DNA of 64,000 nucleotides. Origin: Candidatus Fermentibacterota bacterium. GTDB lineage: Bacteria > Fermentibacterota > Fermentibacteria > Fermentibacterales > JCC-6. A model generated the notes under the pieces. It ran no database searches, was not told the DNA's origin, and worked only from the letters and a program-made list of their open reading frames with translations. A program made the translations under genes and the position numbers. The DNA lies in NCBI GenBank assembly GCA_014728175.1, contig WJMA01000013.1, positions 29,887 through 93,886 of the forward strand. Reading direction: 5' to 3'. This document shows positions 8,934-16,608 of this stretch, piece by piece. Within the stretch, counting starts at the first letter, position 1, and the number at the start of each line of letters is the position of its first letter.

Positions 8934-9831
8934 CGCTGGATTCCCCCCCGACCACCACTCCCAGGGCCAGGGAGTTGATCTTTGCCGCCGGCTTGTCGGA
9001 CCTGGAAAGCATTACTATGGGGGCCGCGGCTCCTGCTATCAGGCCTCCCACCTCCGCGTCGGCCATGTACATCAGGCCCTTAACGAAGATGTTGCCGCAG
9101 GCTATGTCCGGGGTGATCATAACGTTCGCCCTGCCGGCCACCGGGCCCTTGACTCCCTTGACCTCCGCCGCCTCGGGATCGACAGCCACATCCACGGCCA
9201 GCGGCCCCTGTACTTTCATTCCGGGTATGGTCCTGGAGGCGATCCTGGCCGCCACCAGTGTTTCGGGCATCTTCTCGTTCTCTACCTCGATGGCCGCCAG
9301 CATCGCCACCAGAGCCTCCTCGGCGCCCAACGCCTTGATCACGGCGGCGGCGTTCTCGGCTATCTGAACCAGCTCTTCCTCGTCCGGACGAATGTTCATC
9401 CCTCCATCAGAGACCGCTACCAGACGCTTCTGGCTGGGGGACCTGAGCACGGCCACGTGGCTGAGCACCCTTCCGGTCCTAAGACCGAACTCCTTGTCCA
9501 GAATTGCTTTCTGAAAGAGTGAGGTCTTGAGCATTCCCTTCATAAGCACCGTGGCCTCTCCGGAGCTTATCAGCCTTACGGCCTTCTCGGCCGCGGCCGC
9601 GGCGTCGCCCTCGTCGACTACCTCCAGGTCGGCCGGCAGCTCCCTGCCCAAAGAGTCAAGCGATTCCTTCACCGCTTCGGCGGGAGCCACTATCACGCCT
9701 GATGCCAGCCCCAGATCGGAGATCTCGCACAGCGCCTGCATGGAAGCGGGGTCGTGACCCATGGGTATGGCCACCCTTGCTCCGGATACCGATCTGGCGG
9801 CCTTGCGGATATCTGCGTAATTTCTGATCAA
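8926..9831 (-). CDS. ptb: phosphate butyryltransferase family enzyme
   Basis: This enzyme converts acyl-CoA and phosphate to acyl-phosphate, feeding the downstream kinase. It has 301 residues, the usual length. Family features include VAIPMGHDPASM near the N-terminus, VLMKGMLKTSLFQKAIL, VAVSDGGMNIRPDEEEL and GRANVMITPDIACGNIFVKGL. I chose the TTG at 9831, preceded by AAAGAGGAGG with 5-base spacing. The longer frame up to 9909 adds a non-family N-terminus. It is the first gene of the fermentation operon. Confidence 0.92.
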   Translation of the reverse strand: MIRNYADIRKAARSVSGARVAIPMGHDPASMQALCEISDLGLASGVIVAPAEAVKESLDSLGRELPADLEVVDEGDAAAAAEKAVRLISSGEATVLMKGMLKTSLFQKAILDKEFGLRTGRVLSHVAVLRSPSQKRLVAVSDGGMNIRPDEEELVQIAENAAAVIKALGAEEALVAMLAAIEVENEKMPETLVAARIASRTIPGMKVQGPLAVDVAVDPEAAEVKGVKGPVAGRANVMITPDIACGNIFVKGLMYMADAEVGGLIAGAAAPIVMLSRSDKPAAKINSLALGVVVGGESSDV

Positions 9832-10002
9832 TGCGGCCTCCTCTTTGCATGAAGAATCTCCGAGTCGATGCCGCCCTCGGTACGGGCCGGGCCGAACCTT
9901 GAGCGCCACCCCGATGTGTTGCCGGTTTGCTATTATGTCCCCCGACCGGAGATATTACCAGGTCCACCGGGTAGATTTACCATCGCCAGCCAGGGGAGGT
10001 TC

Positions 10003-10716
10003 TTGATAAACCGGCTGATACGGGTTATCCGCGGCGTAGACCATGTGCTTCTCGATTTCGACGGGGTCCTGGCCGACAGCGAACCTCTGTACAGAAAGTC
10101 CTGGAACCAGGCTCTCTCCGCCTACGACCACCAGGTTCCCGAGGGGGAGTACTGGCTGTACTGGACCAACAGGGGTGAGGGCCTGGAGGGTGAGATCCGC
10201 CGGCACCGGCTTCCCATAGACACCCGGGAGCGGCGGCAATTGCGCCAGACCCAACGACGAATCTACTCCCGCCTCTGCCGGGAGGGGGCGGTGCAGCTCT
10301 TTCCCCGGGCTCCCAGCCTTCTGCGGCTGCTGTCTCGCGGAGTGGCCGGCATATCCGGATTCGCCATAGCTTCGAACACCAGCAGCGACCTGGTCACCGT
10401 TATCCTGGAGAAGTCCGAGGCGCCCGTGCCCACTGTGGTGGGAGGAGAAGGCCTGCCCCACAAGCCCGATCCGGCCATATTCCTGGCCGCCGCGGAGCGG
10501 CTGGGCGCCGATCCCGCCTGCTCCCTGGTTGTGGAGGACGCCGAGAAGGGGGTCCGGGCCGCGCGGGCCGGGGGATTCAAATCCTGCCTGGTGCGCAACG
10601 ACCAGAACAGGAACCTGCACATAGAAGCCGACTGCGAGGTACCGAGCCTGGCCCGGCTGGTCGGTCTGCTCAAAGATCTTGGGGAGGGAGGGCGGACTTC
10701 CGGATGGACCAGCTGA
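10003..10716 (+). CDS. HAD-family hydrolase (phosphoglycolate-phosphatase/beta-phosphoglucomutase-like)
   Basis: Motif I is DFDGVLADSEP (nucleophile near D18, general acid near D20). Motif II lies in FAIASNTSSD, the lysine motif in GLPHKPDPAIF and motif III in VVEDAEKGVRAARAGG. A helical cap is inserted after motif I. These are subfamily IA features. The substrate is unknown. The likely start is the TTG at 10003 just after AGGGGAGG. The frame runs upstream to 9868, but that part is unlike the family. The end overlaps the next gene by 13 bases. Confidence 0.85.
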   Translation: MINRLIRVIRGVDHVLLDFDGVLADSEPLYRKSWNQALSAYDHQVPEGEYWLYWTNRGEGLEGEIRRHRLPIDTRERRQLRQTQRRIYSRLCREGAVQLFPRAPSLLRLLSRGVAGISGFAIASNTSSDLVTVILEKSEAPVPTVVGGEGLPHKPDPAIFLAAAERLGADPACSLVVEDAEKGVRAARAGGFKSCLVRNDQNRNLHIEADCEVPSLARLVGLLKDLGEGGRTSGWTS

Positions 10717-11255
10717 TCCTTCTACACCCGGTTCTCGGTTCGGTGGTTGTTCTACTGGTGGGCCTGCTGATCTGCTTTCACGGCAGAAGGCTCTTCGTTC
10801 TGGTCCTGGCTGTAGCAGGCTTTCTCCTGGGCTACATCTACGGAGGCCCCCTGGCGGCCGAGATCACCGAGAATCCCCACGTGATAAGATGGGCCCCGGT
10901 GGGCCTGGGGCTGCTTCTGGCGGTGCTATCCGGGGCCTTTCTCAGGCTGTCGCTGTTTCTGGCCGGGCTGGTCCTGGGATGGTTCCTGTCGATAAGCTTC
11001 GCCCCGGAAGCTCATTTCCTGGTATGGCTGGTTTGCGCGCTGTTGGCCGGCTCCATGCTGGCGGTGTTCAAGAATCTGGTACTCTCGCTGCTCACGGCCA
11101 TCGCCGGAGGTAGGATGATAGCCCTGGGAGCGGTCTCCCTCTTGGCCTGCATGTCGGTGGGGACGGGAAGTACGGTGTACACACTGATCTTCGCCGCGTC
11201 CGCCCTGGCGGGAGCGGCCTACCAGCTGCGAAGGAAGGGCAAGAAGGGCTCCTGA
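10704..11255 (+). CDS. multi-pass membrane protein, TMEM198/DUF4203-like
   Basis: The 183-residue protein is almost wholly hydrophobic, with about six to seven predicted membrane segments (for example 10-25, 30-48, 65-82, 83-100, 108-125, 130-150 and 155-172). It ends in a basic tail. Small-residue-rich helices (GFLLGYIYGG, LAGLVLGWFLS) resemble DUF4203/TM198 proteins. The resemblance is by pattern only. It starts inside the HAD gene and so is coupled to it. No function can be assigned. Confidence 0.6.
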   Translation: MDQLILLHPVLGSVVVLLVGLLICFHGRRLFVLVLAVAGFLLGYIYGGPLAAEITENPHVIRWAPVGLGLLLAVLSGAFLRLSLFLAGLVLGWFLSISFAPEAHFLVWLVCALLAGSMLAVFKNLVLSLLTAIAGGRMIALGAVSLLACMSVGTGSTVYTLIFAASALAGAAYQLRRKGKKGS

Positions 11256-11288
11256 GGCGGGGCGGGTTCGGCTTATGACGACCGTACC
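11256..11288. other. short spacer before the glycan operon promoter
   Basis: GC-rich spacer between the membrane protein and the promoter at 11289. I see no gene or repeat in it. Confidence 0.5.
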
Positions 11289-11317
11289 TTGCTACCGGCG
11301 GAGGGTTTGGGCATAAT
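11289..11317 (+). promoter_or_regulatory. sigma70-like promoter of the glycan operon
   Basis: TTGCTA at 11289-11294 and CATAAT at 11312-11317 are separated by 17 bases. These match the -35 and -10 consensus at 4/6 and 5/6. It lies in the 139-base gap ahead of the 11395-14751 gene run, which ends at a clear terminator, so the run is probably one transcription unit. Confidence 0.55.
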
Positions 11318-11394
11318 CCGCTTTCGTTGCCCGTTCATCACCCCGCCCGGAGATCAACGGTACACCTGTCAGCTGTTCGTGGAAGGAAGCCATT

Positions 11395-11922
11395 TTGGTC
11401 CAAAGACTTACCGACTACGCGCTGGTCTTCCTGGGAATCTTCGTCCTGTGGCTGATCTTCAAGCTTTCCCGAAGGCTGCTCAACGCTCTCTCGAGCTACC
11501 TTCGAAGAAAGGGCCGCCGGCCGACCTCCGACCGTATCCTGCTCATCGGGCTGCTCCTTCTGCTGGCGGGTCTGCTGTTTCTACCCCTGCTCACCGCGGC
11601 CATAGCCTCGATCAGTCCCCGCCGCCTTCCGGGAGGAATGCCCATTCACCTGCTCATGGTTATCATCTCCATAATTGTCTTCAGCATGTCCGAGGACTTG
11701 TTCAGGACCTTTCCCACCGCTCCTCCGGGCACGGAAGGATACTGGCCGCTCTGGCGTCATCTTAGAACCGTGGTTCCCGCGGTTCTGGTATTCTGGGCCC
11801 TGGGGGCGATTTTCATCAGTCCCATATTTTATGCTGGATTAACCGTAATAATTATGATATTTTACCTCTACGCCCTGGCCTGCCGCAAACGGCCTACGAG
11901 CGACGACGAAAACGGTAAATGA
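11395..11922 (+). CDS. predicted four-span inner-membrane protein of unknown function
   Basis: The 175-residue protein has hydrophobic segments at about 8-24, 48-68, 80-98 and 125-160, with basic loops between them. The TTG start follows GGAAGGAAG. The stop overlaps the ATG of the following glycosyltransferase (ATGA), and the gene opens a run ending in a polysaccharide deacetylase. A role in surface glycan production is inferred from position only. I do not recognise the family. Confidence 0.6.
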   Translation: MVQRLTDYALVFLGIFVLWLIFKLSRRLLNALSSYLRRKGRRPTSDRILLIGLLLLLAGLLFLPLLTAAIASISPRRLPGGMPIHLLMVIISIIVFSMSEDLFRTFPTAPPGTEGYWPLWRHLRTVVPAVLVFWALGAIFISPIFYAGLTVIIMIFYLYALACRKRPTSDDENGK

Positions 11923-13079
11923 GCTCCGATATCTCCATCTTGCATGCGATCACCAAGATGGCGGTGGGCGGCTCCCAGATGAACACGTTGATCTCCTGCA
12001 GGGAGATGCTGTCGCGCGGTTACCGCTCGGGTATCGTTACCGGCCCGGACAACCCCGAGGAAGGCATGCTGCTCAACCTAGCCCGGGAATGGGGTATACC
12101 GGTCCACCTGGCTCCCCATCTCCGCCGATCGATCTCGCCTTTTTGCGACTTTCTGGCCGGCCTGGAGGTGCGCCGGACCCTGCTCAGAGAAGAATACACC
12201 ATTCTTCACACCCACAGCGCCAAGGTGAGGGTGCTGGGACGGCTGTTCGCCAACCACAATACCGGGGCCAAGATAGTCCAGACCGCTCACGGATGGCCCT
12301 TCTATTCCTCCATGAGCCCTCTCAGGCGAAAAGTGTACATAGCCCTGGAAAAGCTGGGCTTCGGCCTGGCCGACGCCACGGTCGTGGTCACCTTCCGCGA
12401 CCGGGACAAGGCCGTCGCCGCCGGCATTGGAAAGCCAGGCGACTTCCGCGTAATACGCAGCGGAGTCGAGTTCGGCCCCTTCCTGGAGCAGAGGGGGAAC
12501 TCCACCAGCTCCAGGGAGATGCTGGGAATCGACCCCGACCGGCCGGTGGTCGGCTCGGTCATGCGGATCTGCAACCAGAAGGCGCCCGACCACTTCGTCA
12601 GCACCGCGGCCCGGGTTCTGCAGCAAAAGCCAAACACCCTGTTTCTGGTGGTGGGAGACGGGCCCCACAGGTTGAAGATGGAGAGCATGATCGCATCCCA
12701 CGGCCTGGAGGACGGTTTCCTGCTCCTGGGAAGCAGGACGGACGTCCACCGCATACTACCCGCCATGGACGTCTTCCTCCTCACTTCCCGGCACGAGGGC
12801 CTTCCCCGGGCCCTTCTGGAAGCCCTCGCGGTGGGGGTCCCGGCGGTGGCCACGGACGTGGGAGGAGTCACCGAGCTCCTGGACGGCGAGCGCAACGGCC
12901 TGATCTACGAATACGGTGACATCGAGGGCCTGGCCGGCGGGGCGATCGACCTGCTGGAAAACCCCGCCAGGGGCCGGGCGCTGTTGAGCAACGTGGACCG
13001 GGACCTGGAGGCCTTCAGCGCCCGGCGGATGGTCGACGACCTCCAGGCGCTCTACAACGAGCTGGGAGCCACAGGTTGA
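11919..13079 (+). CDS. glycosyltransferase family 4 (GT-B) protein
   Basis: The 386-residue protein has an N-terminal acceptor domain with the glycine-rich MAVGGSQMNTL after the first strand. The C-terminal nucleotide-sugar domain shows GSVMRICNQKAPDHF, FLVVGDGPHRLKME and the EX7E motif in RHEGLPRALLEALAVG, then VATDVGGVTELL. This is a retaining GT4-type architecture. Donor and acceptor cannot be read from sequence. It overlaps both neighbours, and the following formyltransferase and deacetylase point to a modified surface polysaccharide. Confidence 0.92.
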   Translation: MSSDISILHAITKMAVGGSQMNTLISCREMLSRGYRSGIVTGPDNPEEGMLLNLAREWGIPVHLAPHLRRSISPFCDFLAGLEVRRTLLREEYTILHTHSAKVRVLGRLFANHNTGAKIVQTAHGWPFYSSMSPLRRKVYIALEKLGFGLADATVVVTFRDRDKAVAAGIGKPGDFRVIRSGVEFGPFLEQRGNSTSSREMLGIDPDRPVVGSVMRICNQKAPDHFVSTAARVLQQKPNTLFLVVGDGPHRLKMESMIASHGLEDGFLLLGSRTDVHRILPAMDVFLLTSRHEGLPRALLEALAVGVPAVATDVGGVTELLDGERNGLIYEYGDIEGLAGGAIDLLENPARGRALLSNVDRDLEAFSARRMVDDLQALYNELGATG

Positions 13080-13855
13080 GGGTCTTCTTTCTCTGCGACG
13101 ACGAGCCTTTCGAGATACCGTCGGCGGTCCTCACGGTAATGAGGCGCCGGCCGCGGCACTCCTACACGGTGCTTTCCTTCCCGGGCCATGGGTCGTTCAG
13201 CAAGTTCAAAACCAACCTGAAGAGATACATGGCCCTGTACGGCCCCCTGGGCTTTCCGGTGCGGGCCGTCCAGTTCATCTTCTACAAATTTTTAGCAGCG
13301 TTAGGTATACCCACTAGACGGCCCCATTCCCTCCGGGAGGCGGCAAGCAGGGCAGGGGCGACATACCTTCGGATAGAGAAGATAAATACCAAGAGAACCC
13401 GTCGTGCGCTGTCCGAGATGGAGCCGGACGTGTTCTTCTCCATAGCCTGCCCCCAGATACTACGCAAAAAGACCCTGGAGCTGCCGAAGTACGGCGTTTA
13501 CAACATCCATACCTCCCTGCTTCCCCGGAACCGAGGTATGCTGCCGTCGTTCTGGACATTGCTTGAGAACAAAGGGGACTCCGGCGTAACCCTGCACAAG
13601 ATGAATCCCAAGCTGGACGACGGGCCCATTCTGCTGCAGAGGAGAGTTCCCGCCACCCTCCACAAAACGTCCCTGCACGAGCTTATACGAAAGGGCAAGG
13701 AGGTGGCCGCCGACCTGATCTGCGAGGCCATCGAGTTGCTGGAGTCCGGCGACTACACCCTGAAGCCCAATCCCGAGCGGGAGGCGACCATGAATACTTT
13801 CCCCACCAGAAAGGACGTACGGAGGTTTCGCAGGATGGGTGGTCGGGTGTGGTAG
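13076..13855 (+). CDS. formyltransferase-fold protein (sugar N-formyltransferase-like)
   Basis: The 259-residue protein has the formyl transferase catalytic signature N-x-H...D: YNIHTSLLPRNRG (about 141-153) followed by MNPKLDDGPILLQ. These residues bind and activate 10-formyl-THF. It lacks the C-terminal tRNA-binding domain of Fmt and sits between a GT4 enzyme and a polysaccharide deacetylase. Formylation of an amino sugar is therefore more likely than of Met-tRNA. The start is TTG after GGGAG, overlapping the upstream stop. Confidence 0.82.
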   Translation: MRVFFLCDDEPFEIPSAVLTVMRRRPRHSYTVLSFPGHGSFSKFKTNLKRYMALYGPLGFPVRAVQFIFYKFLAALGIPTRRPHSLREAASRAGATYLRIEKINTKRTRRALSEMEPDVFFSIACPQILRKKTLELPKYGVYNIHTSLLPRNRGMLPSFWTLLENKGDSGVTLHKMNPKLDDGPILLQRRVPATLHKTSLHELIRKGKEVAADLICEAIELLESGDYTLKPNPEREATMNTFPTRKDVRRFRRMGGRVW

Positions 13856-14751
13856 GTTCCATCCCTCCCGACGCCATTGCCCTATCCTTCGACGTGGAGG
13901 AATGGTTCCAGACCGAGGCCGCCGCCCGCTACTATCCCCGGAAGGAATGGGACGCCCTGGACAGCGGGCTGGATCGCGCCGTTACCAGGATACTGAAGTT
14001 TCTCCGGGGCTCGAACGGAAACGCCACCTTCTTCTTCCTGGGCTGGGTGGTGGACCGGTTCCCCGATCTGGCCAGAACGGTCATGCAGGAGGGACACGAG
14101 GTTTCCTCCCATGGCTACTCGCATCGTCTCTTAACCGAGATGACCGGCGAGGAGTTCGGCGAGGAGCTGCGGCTGACCACCGCTGCCTTTGAATCCGCAG
14201 GGCTTCCCCCGCCCCGGGGATTCCGGGCTCCCAGCTTCACCCTGGTAAGCGAGACTCTTTGGGCGGTGGACAAGCTCTGCGAGCACGGCTACCTGTACGA
14301 CAGCAGCATCTATCCGATGTTCCGCCACCGCTACGGAATGCCCGGGGCCCCCCTGGCGCCCTTCCGTCTTCTGGGTAACGAATGCTCGGTTCTGGAGCTG
14401 CCCATGGCCATAGTCACCGCCGGCCGAACCAGATTTCCGGTAGCGGGGGGAGCCTACCTTCGATTCACGCCCAAATGGGCCTATCTGGCTCTTTTGAGAA
14501 AGGTAAGGAGGCAGGGAAGAATTCCGGTGCTGTACCTGCACCCCTGGGAGCTGGACCCGGAGCACAACCTGAGGAGGGCAGGAATATCCTCCCAGGTAAG
14601 GCAGGGCTTCAGGACGGGCCGGGCCACGGAGAGCACCCTGGGGAGAATGCTGGAGGAATTCACGCCCGTGCCCCTGGCCACTCTGGCCGAGGCTCAGGGC
14701 GAGGTGCCCTCATGGAGCCCCAAAGCGACCGGGAAGCAGGAACGAGGTTAG
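13849..14751 (+). CDS. polysaccharide deacetylase (NodB-homology, carbohydrate esterase 4)
   Basis: The 300-residue protein contains SFDVEEWFQ (about 13-21, catalytic Asp region), FFLGWVVDRFPDLA, the metal-binding HEVSSHGYSH (about 83-92) and RAPSFTLV. Late HPWELDP gives the C-terminal catalytic His. The SFDVEEWFQ form resembles the deacetylases found with exopolysaccharide loci in Gram-negative bacteria. The start is a GTG overlapping the previous gene by 7 bases. It would remove acetyl groups from an N-acetylated glycan. A strong terminator follows directly. Confidence 0.92.
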   Translation: MVGSIPPDAIALSFDVEEWFQTEAAARYYPRKEWDALDSGLDRAVTRILKFLRGSNGNATFFFLGWVVDRFPDLARTVMQEGHEVSSHGYSHRLLTEMTGEEFGEELRLTTAAFESAGLPPPRGFRAPSFTLVSETLWAVDKLCEHGYLYDSSIYPMFRHRYGMPGAPLAPFRLLGNECSVLELPMAIVTAGRTRFPVAGGAYLRFTPKWAYLALLRKVRRQGRIPVLYLHPWELDPEHNLRRAGISSQVRQGFRTGRATESTLGRMLEEFTPVPLATLAEAQGEVPSWSPKATGKQERG

Positions 14752-14753
14752 AA

Positions 14754-14795
14754 GGCCGAAGCATGCGCCTTCCGCACGCTCCGGCCAGTTTTTTT
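14754..14795 (+). terminator. intrinsic terminator of the glycan operon
   Basis: A 14-base stem (arms 14754-14767 and 14773-14786) has two A-C mismatches and a 5-base loop. It is followed by AG and a run of seven T. It starts 2 bases after the deacetylase stop. In the other direction the stem pairs fully through G-U pairs but has no T run. Confidence 0.82.
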
Positions 14796-14809
14796 CCCGT
14801 GGTTCAGCC

Positions 14810-14980
14810 TTAGGGAGCTTCTATCGCCTCTACGGGGCAAACTGCAGCGCAGGCCCCGCAGTCGATGCATGTCTCCACATCAATTATATACTTGTCCTCG
14901 CCTTCGGAGATGGCATCGACTGGGCACTCCTCGACGCATTGACCACAAGAAATACACTCGTCTGTGATCTTGTATGCCAC
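14810..14980 (-). CDS. 2[4Fe-4S] ferredoxin
   Basis: The 56-residue clostridial-type ferredoxin has two CxxCxxCxxxCP motifs: CISCGQCVEECP and CIDCGACAAVCP. It starts at a GTG (14980) preceded by GGAAGGGGG. The frame extends further upstream but that part is not ferredoxin. It has its own good promoter at 15008-15036 and is monocistronic. It is a plausible electron carrier for the iorAB enzyme and for a hydrogenase. Confidence 0.93.
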   Translation of the reverse strand: MAYKITDECISCGQCVEECPVDAISEGEDKYIIDVETCIDCGACAAVCPVEAIEAP

Positions 14981-15007
14981 GTAGACCCCCTTCCGATCAG
15001 TTAGGGC

Positions 15008-15036
15008 AGTATATGGAGGTCCCCCCGCATCGTCAA
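15008..15036 (-). promoter_or_regulatory. sigma70-like promoter of the ferredoxin gene
   Basis: On the minus strand, TTGACG (15036-15031) and TATACT (15013-15008) each match consensus at 5/6, with exactly 17 bases between. The start codon lies 28 bases past the -10 box. It is one of the best promoter matches in the window. Confidence 0.7.
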
Positions 15037-15182
15037 TTAAGGTCGGCGGGGCTGGAACGGCCTCTTGCCGAGCCTCCAGTCGTTGTGCATTATCACCCTC
15101 GCAAGGAGAAATAGCATCCAGCCTCTTTACGAACCTGTCGCCGGCGGTTTGGCACCCGCCGGAGCAGCGGGACGGGGTACCA

Positions 15183-15461
15183 TTGAAGGACTTTCTTGCC
15201 GAGACCTGCTTCGAAAAGGGTTGGCAGAGTATAGACCGGCAATTCGGCCGGTTGAAGAAGGCCGCCGACAAGATGAACGGGCCCGTATTTGCTAAACGCG
15301 TCAGCAACAACGACATATCCAATGCCTTGGACAAGCTCAGCTCCCAGGTGGAGATCTTCGCGGACAACTGGCAACACTTCCACCTGAGAATCGATGCTCT
15401 GCTCAGAGAGTACGGTCTGACCGATCTACTGGAGGAGTACGAAAGGGAGGAAGGCTTCTAG
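15183..15461 (+). CDS. small helical protein, FE-x-GW family member A
   Basis: The 92-residue protein is acidic and predicted helical. It shares a pattern with the oppositely oriented neighbour at 15458-15721: FEKGWQSID, then RLKK, then a spaced L..L...V..., then NW..F and L.E. No catalytic motif, membrane segment or signal is visible. The TTG start has a weak ribosome binding site (GGGG). Its TAG stop overlaps the neighbour's TAG in a CTAG palindrome. It lies between a ferredoxin gene and parB. Function unknown. Confidence 0.6.
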   Translation: MKDFLAETCFEKGWQSIDRQFGRLKKAADKMNGPVFAKRVSNNDISNALDKLSSQVEIFADNWQHFHLRIDALLREYGLTDLLEEYEREEGF

Positions 15462-15721
15462 GGCATTCTATCATCCTTGTTCAGGCTCTCCTTGAGGCAG
15501 TGGTGCTTTCTCTCGAACTCCAGCCATCTCCGCTCCCAGCGGCTAACCTCTTTCTTGAGCTCGATGAGCTGCTTCCCGATGGCCCTGAGGGTTCCTTCTC
15601 CCAGCCCCTTGCGGTCGGCGAGCTCCAGATCTTGCTTAAGCCTTCGGATCTTGGCGTCTATGTCCAGCCAGCCCTCCTCGAACAGGGCCCTGGCCTTATC
15701 GCCCTTCGTCCCTTTGGCCAT
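15458..15721 (-). CDS. small helical coiled-coil protein, FE-x-GW family member B
   Basis: The 87-residue protein is very basic and acidic with heptad-like helices. FEEGWLDID, RLKQ, IELKKEVSRW and RRWLEFERK align with the 15183-15461 protein, so the two are probably paralogues arranged tail to tail. I chose the ATG at 15721, with GGGAGG 6 bases upstream. It starts 23 bases after the parB stop and so is likely cotranscribed with parAB. A structural or adaptor role at the chromosome partition locus is possible, but only by position. Confidence 0.65.
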   Translation of the reverse strand: MAKGTKGDKARALFEEGWLDIDAKIRRLKQDLELADRKGLGEGTLRAIGKQLIELKKEVSRWERRWLEFERKHHCLKESLNKDDRMP

Positions 15722-15744
15722 CGACAACCTCCCGGGTAGGAGCT

Positions 15745-16608
15745 TCAATCACTTCGCCCTGCAATGATATCTAGTATTCTATCCAGCTCGTCCAGAGAGG
15801 AATAGGAGATCTCTATCTTTCCGGAGCCTCCCCTACCCAGTACGCGGACCCTGGTCTTCAGGGATCTCTGGAGGCTCTCCTCCAGTTTTCTCACTGCCGG
15901 GTCCACCCTTCGCCGGGAAGCCTTTCTCCCCCCGGTCCGGGTTTCTCCCGAGCCCGCTTTACGGACCCTTTCCTCCAGGTCGTGCACGCTGATTCCCCGG
16001 CGGGCGGCCATCAGGCCCAGCCGGACCATGGCCTTCTGGTCGGTAAGCCCCAGAAGTGCCCGTCCGTGCCCCATGGTCAGCTTGCCTTCCGCCACCAGCC
16101 GTCTGACCTCGGGAGGGAGCTCGAGCAGCCGCTGCAGGTTGGAAACCGCGGGCCTGCTCATTCCCACTATCTCCGCGACCTCCTCCTGTTTCAGGCCGAA
16201 TTCGGTGGACAGCCTTCTAAGCGCGGAGGCTTTCTCCAGCGGCCCCAGATCGCGTCTGTGCATGTTCTCCACCAGAGCCAAGGCCAACAGCTGCCGTTCG
16301 TCGGCCTCTCTAACGATGGCCGGGACCGATTTCATCTCCGCCTTCCTGGCGGCTCTCAGCCTTCTCTCCCCTGCTATGAGTTGGTATCGCTCCCCCCTGC
16401 GCCTGACCACCACGGGCTGCAGCATTCCCTCCCTCTCCAGCGAAGCCGCCAAAGCGCCCAGCTCCTCCTCGCTCCAGCTTCGGCGGGGCTGGTAGGGGTT
16501 GGGGTCAATCAGGTCGACGTCCACCTCGACCGGCTTGCCCCTCCCGGCCCCGTCTTCTGGGAACAGAGCCTCCAGGCCCCTTCCCAGGGCTTTCTTCCGT
16601 CTGCTCAT
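15745..16608 (-). CDS. parB: chromosome partitioning protein ParB (Spo0J family)
   Basis: This CTP-dependent DNA clamp loads at parS and spreads along DNA. The N-terminal domain shows NPYQPRR (about 37-43), the CTP-binding GERRLRAARKA and LVENMHRRDL. The central helix-turn-helix is in GLKQEEVAEIVGMSRPAVSNLQRLLELP. A C-terminal dimerisation domain follows a basic linker. The 287 residues match the family. The start overlaps the parA stop (ATGA). Two parS-like sites lie 1.4-2.7 kb upstream. Confidence 0.96.
   Translation of the reverse strand: MSRRKKALGRGLEALFPEDGAGRGKPVEVDVDLIDPNPYQPRRSWSEEELGALAASLEREGMLQPVVVRRRGERYQLIAGERRLRAARKAEMKSVPAIVREADERQLLALALVENMHRRDLGPLEKASALRRLSTEFGLKQEEVAEIVGMSRPAVSNLQRLLELPPEVRRLVAEGKLTMGHGRALLGLTDQKAMVRLGLMAARRGISVHDLEERVRKAGSGETRTGGRKASRRRVDPAVRKLEESLQRSLKTRVRVLGRGGSGKIEISYSSLDELDRILDIIAGRSD

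Noticed and set aside
9832..9909. Longer N-terminus for the phosphate butyryltransferase
   Set aside because: The extra residues are not family-like and the TTG at 9831 has an excellent ribosome binding site.
14981..15367. N-terminal extension of the ferredoxin frame to 15367
   Set aside because: The added 129 residues are not ferredoxin-like. They cross the promoter and the opposite small gene; a GTG with a strong ribosome binding site gives the normal 56-residue protein.
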